64,000 bases of DNA from Tenrec ecaudatus (taxonomy: Eukaryota > Chordata > Mammalia > Afrosoricida > Tenrecidae). A program made the position numbers and the translations under genes. Shown in pieces: positions 55,440 to 64,000 of the stretch. The DNA lies in assembly GCF_050624435.1 (NCBI RefSeq), contig NC_134547.1:28754419-28818418 (forward strand), written 5' to 3'. How positions within the stretch are numbered: position 1 is the stretch's first letter; each line of letters begins with the position of its first letter. The notes beneath the pieces were generated by a model. The model had not been told where the DNA came from, made no database searches, and was given only the letters and a program-made list of their open reading frames with translations.

Positions 55440-55765
55440 ACATATGGCTAAAGAAACAAATCCACAGAAACTCATATATAAGAGAAAGTTTTACATAAAG
55501 GTTAAATGTGCATCAAGAAAACATCACAACCCAGTGCTGCCCAAGCCCACAAGTCCAACATTAACCCATTAACCCATATGTACATCACCAATCCACAAAG
55601 TCCTCCTCCATCTCACAAAACAGACACAATGATACTGACTGCAGGAGGAAAGCCGAGTCAGTGAATGTGTAAGCATCTCAGCACTGGCAGGGGTCTCCAC
55701 ACAACTGCTCCAGCGCCCAGGGCTGGATCAGGGTAGGTCCATGTGGCTTCTCCTCAGGGATGTCC
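55440..55765 (+). repeat. Repeat C, 5' part
   Basis: AATCCACAGAAACTCATATA, CCCAGTGCTGCCCAAGCCCA and GCATCTCAGCACTGGCAGGG match the copy at 59656 closely. It is cut at about 55765 where family B starts. Confidence 0.7.
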
Positions 55766-55769
55766 TACA

Positions 55770-56484
55770 GGAAGTGAGCCTTGCCAGCTGAAGCAGGGAC
55801 CTGGCTACAGAGGACAACACCAGAGACACAGTGTGGGAATTGCGCCTGATCTTATCCCACCACACAGATGCAAAACACTAAGGGGGTGCAACAGAACAGC
55901 AGGGAATGGAGCGGCGGGGTCCCCAGGGAATGCCAAAGGTGCACTTTGGGGCCAGGATGTGGTGCCCCAACAGACTGGACTGGAAAACACTCCTAAAGGC
56001 CAACAAATAATCCTTGAATTAACTACAAGTTTTTCTTTCTTGTATTCTGTTTTTTTTTGTCATTGGTATGTTGTTGTTGTTTTGCTGTATATTGTTGCTT
56101 GGTTTTGCTCTGTCTTGTTTTTGTGCATGTTATTATCTCCGCAGGTCTGTCTAAATAAGATAGGCTGGATGAACAATCTGGAGGAGAAAACAACGGGACC
56201 GACAGTTCCGGGGGGACATGGGAGAAGGGGAAGTGGGGTGAAAGGAAGTGGTGTTAACAAACCCAGGGACAAGGGAACAAGTGATCCAAATCGGTGTGGG
56301 AGGCCTGGTAGGGCATGATCAAGGATAATGTAACCAAGAGGAATTTCTGAAACCCTGGTGGGGACTGAGCATGATAGTGGGACAAGAGGAAAGTCAAGGG
56401 AAATAGAGGAAAGAATTGGGAGGCAAAGGGTATTTATAGAGGTCTAGATAAAGACATGTACATATATGCAAATACATTAATAGA
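55770..56484 (+). mobile_element. Family B retroposon, 5' section only
   Basis: Matches the 5' third of the full-length copy at 7.3-9.6 kb: GGCTGGATGAACAATCTGGA, TTCCGGGGGGACATGGGAGA and CATGATAGTGGGACAAGAGG. The extreme 5' part (55770-56000) is clearly related but more diverged. It ends at about 56484 before the middle and tail, so the 3' end is missing. Confidence 0.75.
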
Positions 56485-56509
56485 TGAGGTTTGCCAGATC
56501 TTTATCCAA

Positions 56510-56640
56510 ATGCATGGATTCTTTGGCAGTCTTCCTTACTCAGCATGCACATGCATATGAGGCCACTGGGAACAGAAGCATGGTCTCTCCACGTTCTGGT
56601 GAGTGTGCGCGTCACTGTTTCAGAATGTGTATTGCCACGT
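56510..56640 (-). repeat. Possible RTE fragment
   Basis: CACATGCATATGAGGCCACT resembles the reversed RTE C-terminal section (compare ACACATATAAGGTGATTGAA at 25280). Weak. Confidence 0.35.
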
Positions 56641-56751
56641 GGCCTTCAGCTTGTCCTTTTCTTTTTGTAACAGAGACACAGGAGTTACTACCCAGCCTTC
56701 CCATGGTGTCTTACAGTCTTCTATTGAAGAATAAACTCTAACTAGCTGCCC

Positions 56752-56860
56752 CGGAGTCCTTTCCCTCTCACTGCAACCCAGTAGGACAGAGTCGAGCTGC
56801 CCCTGGGGGTTCCCCAGACGAACTCCCTTCAAGAATAGAAAGCATGGTCTTTCTCAGCAG
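56752..56860 (-). repeat. AfroSINE fragment
   Basis: CAGTAGGACAGAGTCGAGCT and GGGGTTCCCCAGACGAACTC; both ends incomplete. Confidence 0.75.
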
Positions 56861-56864
56861 CCTT

Positions 56865-57150
56865 CTGTTAGTACACAGATGAATGGCTGTTTCCTGTCTT
56901 TTGACATTGTTGTGGTCAATTTACTTGAAGATTTCTGTGGGCCCATCTGTGAGTACCTGGAATAAATTCCTAGAGGTGTAATTCCTAAGTGAAAGGCGAA
57001 TGCTAACGTAAACTGAGAACAATATTGATAAACTGTTCACCAAAGAGCTGGTATCAACACAGACTCCTTCCTATTCACCCAGCCAGACAATACAGCACCT
57101 AAAAGATTTTATTAAATGCTACCCCATATTTTATTTATTTTCACGAGCCT
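56865..57150 (-). repeat. L1 3' region
   Basis: GGAATAAATTCCTAGAGGTG, ACTGTTCACCAAAGAGCTGG and TTCCTATTCACCCAGCCAG follow L1 3' order read backwards. Confidence 0.65.
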
Positions 57151-57154
57151 GGGT

Positions 57155-57400
57155 GGTGGTTTGAATGTGTGTGTCTGTGATTCGGAGTATTGAGTACTCT
57201 TAAAATATAGTATGCCCTCTATGTAACTTCTTTTGAGTTGTGATTTCTTTTCATGTGAGTTCTTTATAGAGAAAGAAATGAATCCTTGTCATTTTAAAGA
57301 ACTATAATGTGGAACTAAATGTGACTTAGCATCAATGACTTTGTGTGGCTCTCCATATGAATGGTCACAAGTCCACAAACAATGCAGTCTTTTGTCTTTC
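57155..57400. other. Unassigned
   Basis: Nothing recognised. Confidence 0.3.
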
Positions 57401-57730
57401 TAACTTTTTACTGTGAATTGGGTGAGGGTTTACAGAGTGAATCAGCTTTGTATTCAAACATTCACACACATTGTGTTTCATTTCACTGGATTGTGATCCC
57501 CGCAACAGAACTAACATTCACTTACTGCACTCCCTGCCTGTTTTCCTGTTTGCATTCTTCCCTCTCAGAAACCTTCTGTACGGTTTCCCTTGGGTAAATG
57601 CTGCCCTTTTGATCTCAACCGGTTGCTGATTCTAAGGTGTGCCTACCTCCCCAGTGTTGTTCCCCACGCAGCCATGGAGGGGACTTTATTCACAGGGCTG
57701 AAGGGTGTCCACAGGCCAGAGGCTCAGGGG
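57401..57730 (-). repeat. Afrotherian-type long repeat fragment
   Basis: TTTTACTGTGAATTGGGTGA followed by GGGTTTACAGAGTGAATCAG resembles the 3' end of a non-coding repeat I recall from elephant sequence, possibly kin to family B. The order of later parts (TTTTCCTGTTTGCATTC, GGGCTGAAGGGTGTC) fits. Confidence 0.4.
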
Positions 57731-57941
57731 ATCCGCTGAATCTAGTCAACCACTTAGCCTGATCTTTAAAAAAATCCATTCTGGAAGCACATTTCCAGAG
57801 TATTCTTATTTAGAAAACATGCTCCTTAAGAAGCATCTTAAAGTTGTTGGCAAAACACGCAGTCCGTACGGTGTTATACATTTGCAAGGTGAGGTGACTT
57901 AAAACAATTTGTAGTTAGAAAACTAAAAAAAAGATTAAAAT

Positions 57942-58255
57942 TGTTTACAAGGATCCACATGTGACCTCTTCCCTGGGAGAGGGATGGCAGAGAAGGGGGG
58001 AAGGGAGACTCCGGATAGGGCAAGATATGACAAAATAACGATGTATACATTACCAAGGGCACATAAGGGAGGGGAGAAAGGGGAGGGAGAGGGAAAAAAA
58101 AGAGAACCTGATGCAAAGGGCTTAAGTGGAGAGCAAATGCTTTGAGAATGATTGGGGCAGGGAATGTATGGATGTGCTTTATACAATTGATGTATGTATA
58201 TGTATGGATTGTGATAAGAGTTGTATGAGCCCCTAATAAAACGTTTAAAAAAACA
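57942..58255 (+). mobile_element. Family B retroposon, 3' end
   Basis: Ends GCCCCTAATAAAACGTTTAA and an A-rich tail. The short direct repeat AAAATTGTT lies at both sides (about 57936 and 58257). Subtype as in the copy at 4.35 kb. Confidence 0.8.
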
Positions 58256-58361
58256 AAAAATTGTTATTTATACCTATCTCCATTGTTATAAAACTATAAA
58301 ATGAAGACGACAAATCTTTCATCATTCATAAAATTATAAGATAACATAGATGCGTTCATTT

Positions 58362-58550
58362 ACAAGCCCTGGTGGCAGAGTGGTTACACGTTGGGCTGCT
58401 AACCACACAGTCGGCGGTTGGAAACCGCCAGCCTCTCCGGGAGAGAAACACAAGGCTTTCTCCTCCTGTCAGTAGCCCCAGTCTCGGAAGCCCACAGGGC
58501 TGCTATGGCTGAGAATGGACTCAATGGCAGTGAGCCGGTTTTGGTTTTGG
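58362..58550 (+). repeat. AfroSINE, best-preserved full copy
   Basis: A box TGGCAGAGTGGTTACACGTT, B box CGGTTGGAAACCGCC, body CCCCAGTCTCGGAAGCCCAC, tail GAGAATGGACTCAATGGCAG and a GGTTTTGGTTTT end. It makes the tRNA-like head easy to see. Confidence 0.9.
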
Positions 58551-58554
58551 GTAT

Positions 58555-58899
58555 GAAGTACAAGTTGTTCCCCTTCCTACAACTGTTACCAGTTTGGTGG
58601 GTTTGGGCCTAACTTCATTCTATACTCAAATATTTAGAGATTCTTTTTTTATTTGTTAACCAAGAAGTGAAAACTACATGCTATTCTGTAACATGTCCCG
58701 GCCCCCCAGTTACAAGTTCACATGGAGGTCAAGAATGGTAACCTTTGTGATTTGGTTTTCTAACCCTCTAAGCCTACTACACAGCACTTCACACCACAGA
58801 GGCCACTACCTGGCAGAACCGGTCCAGCCCTTGGAAAGGGGTGCAGTAGCATGCAGAGTACAGCCAGCTGGTTTCTCCAGGCAGCTTTGACGTCATCAT
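58555..58899. other. Unassigned
   Basis: No gene or repeat recognised. Confidence 0.3.
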
Positions 58900-58914
58900 G
58901 TTTGGGGTGCTTTT

Positions 58915-59326
58915 TAAAAAAATTATCATAGCATTTTCTTTTATTTATTTTTTACGGAAGTAGGTTTTATAAAATCACTTTCTTGGGGCTCATACAGCTC
59001 TTATCACAATCCATACATCCATCCATCGTGTCAAGCATGTTTGTTGCCATCATCAGGTTCAAAACATTTGCTTTCTACTTGAGCCCTTGGTATCAGCTCC
59101 TCATTTTTCCCCTCCATCCCCCACCCTCCCTCCCACATGAACCCTTAATAAAATGACAGTAGCAATACCAGGAGGGTAAGGGGAAGATGGTGGAGAAAGG
59201 GGAAACTGATCACAATGATCTACATATAACACCCCTTCCCTCCCCAAGTGGGGCCGGACAATAGAAAAATGGGTGTAGGGAGACATCAGTCAGTGTAAGA
59301 CATGAAAAGAAATTGAATCCTCAAGG
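58915..59326 (-). mobile_element. Family B retroposon with 5' inversion
   Basis: 58975-59150 is minus (tail to ATGAACCCTTAATAAAAT); 59155-59320 is plus (GCAATACCAGGAGGGTAAGG...GTGTAAGACATGAAAAG). A perfect 15-bp target duplication, GTTTGGGGTGCTTTT, flanks the whole at 58900-58914 and 59327-59341, so this is one insertion. Confidence 0.88.
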
Positions 59327-59341
59327 GTTTGGGGTGCTTTT

Positions 59342-59655
59342 ACATGGAGTATTGGGGGTCTTAGACTTGAGAAAGTTGAGTATGGCTCACAGGGCAAGAA
59401 AGGTAGAGTGGGGGCCTCTGCAGCTAGCACCTAAAACCTCATGTCTTCATCCCCAAAGGAGATAGAGCTCACCATCTTATTGAAGTGTGTGGTTGCTTTG
59501 TTTGCTCGACTTGCTTTGATGTTTAAGATGCACTGTGAGCCATTAGCCCTCACAGCTCAGTGCAAGAAGGAATGGGGCCAGCTGGAGGGCAACAGAGCTC
59601 CAGTCAAGCGGCTGAGCAGTGAGGTCTGGAAGAGTCCCTCCTGCTTATACCGCCT
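59342..59655. other. Unassigned
   Basis: A 94-codon plus frame at 59441-59725 has no recognised domain. Confidence 0.3.
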
Positions 59656-60185
59656 GTGTGTCAGTCTGGGTGCTTTAGAGAAACCAATCCACAGAAACTC
59701 ATGTATAAGAGAGAGTTTTATATAAAGGTTAAATGCGCATCAAGAAAACATCCCAACCCAGTGCTGCCCAAGCCCACAGGTCCAACATTAACCCATTAAC
59801 CCTTATGTCCAACACCAATCCACAAAGTCCTCCTCCATCTCACAAAACAGATGCAATGATGCCGACTGCAGGAGGAAAGCCGAGTCCGTGAACGTGTAAG
59901 CATCTCAGTGCTGGCAGGGGCCTCCACACGACTGCTCCAGCACCCAGGGCTGCATTGGGGTAGATCCATGTGGCTTCTCCTCAGGGTTGTCTTGCAGGAA
60001 ACTGGCTAAGGCAACTGCACCCTGGTCTGACCATCAGAAAGCAAGAGACCCGAGAACTCCAAAGGTGAGGCTCACTGAGCTATTTATCCCTCCGCCCTTC
60101 AATTAACCGCACATGTGTTTATCAGCCAGGTTGGCACAATAAACTAACTCAGCCTGCTTACAGGTAAGCACACTTCCCCCAGAGA
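59656..60185 (+). repeat. Repeat C, nearly complete
   Basis: Starts TGTGTCAGTCTGGGTGCTTT, passes AATCCACAGAAACTCATGTA and GGCTTCTCCTCAGGGTTGTC, and ends AATTAACCGCACATGTGTTT and AATAAACTAACTCAGCCTGC. About 530 bp, non-coding. Class not resolved. Confidence 0.65.
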
Positions 60186-60194
60186 AAGGGCGCT

Positions 60195-61510
60195 TTTCCT
60201 TCCACTGGAGTCATGACCAAAAGATCAGACGAGCTGTGGGATGACATCAAGGGCATCATCATACATGAAGAAAGCAAGAGGACATTAAAGAAACAGGAAA
60301 GAAATTAAAGATCAAAATGGATGGGAGAAGAGACTCTGGAACTGGCTTTTGAACGTAGAGGAGCCAAAGCAATGGAAGAAATGCTGAAGTAAGAGAGCTG
60401 AACAGGAGATGTCAACGAGCAGCGCAAACGGACAAAGGAAAGTATTGTAATGTAGTGTGCAGAGCCCTGGAGTTAGAACACGCTTCACATTTTTCAAGAT
60501 GGAAGAGAAAACTCAAGCCCCCAGATGCAATAATGAAGGACACTGAAGGAAAAACACTGAATATGCAGGAAACGGAAAAATATGGAAGGAATACCCAGAG
60601 TCACTGTGCCAAAAAGACTTGGTCGATGATCCATCATTTCTGGAGGAAGTACACGATCAAAAATTGGTGGACTTAAAGGAAGAAATCTAAGCTGCACCGC
60701 ACTGGTGAAAACAGAAGGCTCTTGGAATTGACAAAATATCCATCGAGAATGCGTTTTCTTGTCTACGCCAAGGACTTTGGAAATCTTGCCAATCAATTGA
60801 AAGCGATCTACATTTGTGCCCATTTCATAGGAAGGAGCACAAAGCGGATGTGAAATATGGAACACTATCACTAGGGTCACACGCAGTGAAATTTTTCTGA
60901 AGGTAATTGCAAAAACAGTTGCAGGAGCACTGCAAGCAGTCCAAAGCAGGATGAGAAGAGAACGTGCAAGGATGTCAGATGCATCGTGACTCAAAGCAAA
61001 GAATGCTAGAAACAAGGTTTGCCTGTGTGCTGTTGGCTCTGCAGAGGCATTTGTCTGTGTGTATCACAGCAAAGCATGGATCAGTGGTGAAGAATGGGAA
61101 TCTGAGAACACTTCATTGTGCTTTTGCAGAGCCTGTACAGAGATCAGCAAAGTGGAACTGCATGGTCTAAAATCAGAAAATGGTTGTATCCTTTTACACT
61201 CCTTATCTGCCCTCTCTGATGAGCAAACAATCTGCGAAGCTGGATTGTATAAAGCAGGCCCATCAGGCCTGGAGGGTGCGCATGAGACAGCCTTGCTTGC
61301 TGAAAGCAAAGAGGACTTGAACCACGGACGAAGGTGAAAGACGAGAGCCTTGAGTAAGGATTGCATCTCAATGCAGAAAAAGCAAAATCCTCACAACTAG
61401 CCCAATGAGCAGCATGAGGATAAACAGAGAAAAGGCGGAAGTTGTCGAGGATTTCATTTGACTTGAATCTACAACCAACACCATGGAAGTAGCAGTCACG
61501 AAATCAAAGG
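60195..61510 (+). mobile_element. RTE LINE, truncated at both ends
   Basis: From the linker (GACATCAAGGGCATCATCAT...AACATAGAGG-like text) through the reverse-transcriptase section (CTTGGTCGATGATCCATCAT at 60617, CTTGCTTGCTGAAAGCAAAG at 61292) to GAGGATTTCATTTGACTTGA at 61448. No frame longer than about 170 codons, and that one is antisense. Confidence 0.75.
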
Positions 61511-61514
61511 ATGA

Positions 61515-62795
61515 TGCATCTATCTGACAAGAATCGAAAACTCCAGATAGGTAAAAATTTCAACAACTTAACAACAAAAAGGCAAATAGCCAAATCATAA
61601 AATGGGCAAAGGCCTTGACTAAACATTTCGAGGAGGAGGATATTCGAATGGTCATCAGAAGGTCATGAGAGGGGCAGCATCATTGGCCATGTCAGTTATT
61701 ACCACCAACATTTGCCCTTTTGTGAAACCAGCGTCAGATACTTCACACATTCAGAATGAAACATATAAATTCTTCAAAATGATTGAAAGAGTATTGTTGC
61801 ATGCAGATAATCCTACCTTTGGGTGTGCCTCTGTAGATGATTAAAGCAGACGATTCCATTTACTTTCTTTCAAATGCTCTGTGACGTTTCAAGGGGAAAA
61901 AAAGGAACGCTAATTGGATCGACTAACTTGGGTTGTAAGCTGATCAGTGATCTTGGTCATCTGGGTCCTAAAGGGACGGTCTGGCCACAGATTGCTGCAG
62001 ATGAATCACTCAGACCTTCCCAGCTCCTTTCTTACTCCGCCTAGAATAATCGCAGTGATCTTCATAATTCCTGGTGCAGCTTCAAGAAGAGAAGCGATTG
62101 TTTATTGTGCATTTACCATATAGATGTCACTTAAGTAACAAAACCTTTATTGTCTTAAAACAAGAAAGATTTTAACCTTTAAAAAAAAAAGCTCGTGAGC
62201 TATCATTCCACTTCCACTTGGATGACGCTGATATAAAAACAAAACCTAACCAAACAAAAAAGACGTGTTGATGAGAACGTGGGAAAACTGGAACCCTTAC
62301 CCATCGTGTGTGAGAGGACCAAGAGGTACAGCCACGTGGAAAGCAGTGCCATGGTTCCTCCTAAAGCGAAACACAGAGTGACCATAGGAGGCAGCAATGT
62401 CACTCCTGGGCTACACTCAGAAGACTGGAAATCAGAAACACAACGAGACTTGTCCACTGATGTTCAAAGCAGCACTCTTCACGACTGTCTAAAGGCGGAA
62501 ACAGTCTAAATGCTCATCCCTAGATGAGTGCGTAACCCAAGTGTGGCAGATGGAATACTACTCAGCCGTGTAGGAGAAACGAAATCTTGATATTTGCTCC
62601 CAGGTGCGTGGAGCTTGAATCCACTATGTTGAGTCGATCACAAAAGGACAAATGTTGTATGACCTCACTTATACAAAAAGACAAGAAAAGACCTATGTGC
62701 ATGTATTCGTTGATTAGTAGTTAGGTGGGGTAGGAGGAAGAGAGACAGTGAGGGTTAACAGTGAAGAAAAGAATAACATTGAACAATGACCGCAC
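61515..62795 (+). repeat. L1 3' region
   Basis: CAAATAGCCAAATCATAAAA, TCAAAGCAGCACTCTTCACG, GGAATACTACTCAGCCGTGT and GACCTCACTTATACAAAAAG follow the order of an L1 ORF2 end and 3' UTR. Confidence 0.7.
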
Positions 62796-62798
62796 AGC

Positions 62799-64000
62799 TA
62801 ACTGTTGATGCCAATAGCCATACACCTGGAAACTGTTGATGCCAATAGCCATACACCTGGAAACTGTTGATGCCAATAGCCATACACCTGGAAACTGTTG
62901 ATGCCAATAGCCATACACCTGGAAACTGTTGATGCCAATAGCCATACACCTGGAAACTGTTGATGCCAATAGCCATACACCTGGAAACTGTTGATGCCAA
63001 TAGCCATACACCTGGAAACTGTTGATGCCAATAGCCATACACCTGGAAACTGTTGATGTCAATAGCCATACACCTGGAAACTGTTGATGCCAATAGCCAT
63101 ACACCTGGAAACTGTTGATGCCAATAGCCATACACCTGGAAACTATTGATGTCAATAGCCATACACCTGGAAACTGTTGATGCCAATAGCCATACACCTG
63201 GAAACTGTTGATGCCAATAGCCATACACCTGGAAACTGTTGATGCCAATAGCCATACACCTGGAAACTGTTGATGCCAATAGCCATACACCTGGAAACTG
63301 TTGATGCCAATAGCCATACACCTGGAAACTGTTGATGCCAATAGCCATACACCTGGAAACTGTTGATGCCAATAGCCATACACCTGGAAACTGTTGATGC
63401 CAATAGCCATACACCTGGAAACTGTTGATGCCAATAGCCATACACCTGGAAACTGTTGATGCCAATAGCCATACACCTGGAAACTGTTGATGCCAATAGC
63501 CATACACCTGGAAACTGTTGATGCCAATAGCCATACACCTGGAAACTGTTGATGCCAATAGCCATACACCTGGAAACTGTTGATGCCAATAGCCATACAC
63601 CTGGAAACTGTTGATGCCAATAGCCATACACCTGGAAACTGTTGATGCCAATAGCCATACACCTGGAAACTGTTGATGCCAATAGCCATACACCTGGAAA
63701 CTGTTGATGCCAATAGCCATACACCTGGAAACTGTTGATGCCAATAGCCATACACCTGTAAAATGTTGATGCCAATAAGCCATACACCTGGAAACTGTTG
63801 ATGCCAATAGCCATACACCTGGAAACTGTTGATGCCAATAAGCCATACACCTGTAAACTGTTGATGCCAATAAGCCATACATCTGTAAACTGTTGATGTC
63901 AATAGCCATACACCTGTAAACTATTGATGCCAATAAGCCATACACCTGGAAACTGTTGATGCCAATAAGCCATACACCTGTAAACTGTTGATGTCAATAG
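62799..64000 (+). repeat. 31-bp minisatellite, about 38 units, open at window end
   Basis: Units start AACTGTTGATGCCAATAGCC and end ATACACCTGGA. Most from 62800 to 63760 are identical. Variants carry GATGTCAATAG (near 63056 and 63148, three units apart). From about 63760 many units are 32 bp with AATAAGCC, and CTGTAAA replaces CTGGAAA. It begins directly after an L1 3' end and runs past the window edge. Minus-strand frames of nearly 400 codons are a by-product of the repeat. Confidence 0.97.

Noticed and set aside
60494-61015. 173-codon minus-strand frame
   Set aside because: Antisense to RTE, no recognisable domain.
62721-63945. Minus-strand frames of 393 and 396 codons with a repeating peptide
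   Set aside because: A 31-bp unit shifts phase by one base each time, so if 93 bp are stop-free every frame on that strand stays open. The frames are an arithmetic by-product, with no start context or flanking gene.
62799-64000. CRISPR-like look of a regular short-period array
   Set aside because: The units are directly adjacent with no variable spacers, and the genome is mammalian.

Overview
The window looks like nuclear DNA of an afrotherian mammal. It contains about thirty copies of a tRNA-derived SINE of the AfroSINE type, an RTE-class LINE whose 3' tail resembles the SINE tail, old mammalian L1, MIR and L2 remnants, and a long non-coding poly(A) retroposon (called family B here). The recent-looking DNA transposons would suit a tenrec, but the species is an inference. 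I found no intact protein-coding gene with introns, no functional RNA gene, no CRISPR and no bacterial-style operon. Most of the sequence is transposable element, and all recognisable cellular genes are intronless retrocopies: RPL41, RPS29, RACK1, RPL29 and RAN. Two of them are nearly intact: RACK1 has one premature stop and RPL41 has an open 25-residue frame.

Layout. 1-4.3 kb: old repeats, SINEs, a MIR and a small tRNA-Arg-like insertion. 4.3-5.55 kb: a family B copy with target duplications. 5.55-16.7 kb: one L1 3' region split by a nearly complete RTE (5.77-11.44 kb, itself holding a full-length family B copy and the RPL41 retrocopy), a mariner remnant, the RPS29 retrocopy and two nested family B copies. 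17.6-29.6 kb: what appears to be a second, long minus-strand L1, split by the RACK1 retrocopy, two DNA-transposon MITEs, an IAP-like solo LTR, RTE, SINE and family B insertions, and a block holding a duplicated repeat and a gammaretrovirus-like LTR remnant. 29.6-32.8 kb: an L1 3' end, family B and the RPL29 retrocopy. 33-45 kb: RTE fragments (one with a telomere-like insertion), SINEs and several stretches I could not assign. 45.3-48.1 kb: family B interrupted by a pogo-like DNA transposon, a GGTT array grown on a SINE tail, and a mariner remnant. 48-53 kb: L1, L2 and SINE remnants. 53.3-56.5 kb: the RAN retrocopy split by family B, a retroviral dUTPase remnant, and a family B 5' section. 57-62.8 kb: family B copies (one with a 5' inversion), SINE, RTE and L1. 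62.8-64 kb: a 31-bp minisatellite that runs off the window end.

The parts work together only as a record of retrotransposition. Retrocopies and family B show poly(A) tails, target duplications, 5' truncation and in one case 5' inversion, which are the marks of L1 machinery. The SINE and RTE share a 3' end, which suggests RTE mobilised the SINE. Family names rest on recognition by eye, not on database searches.
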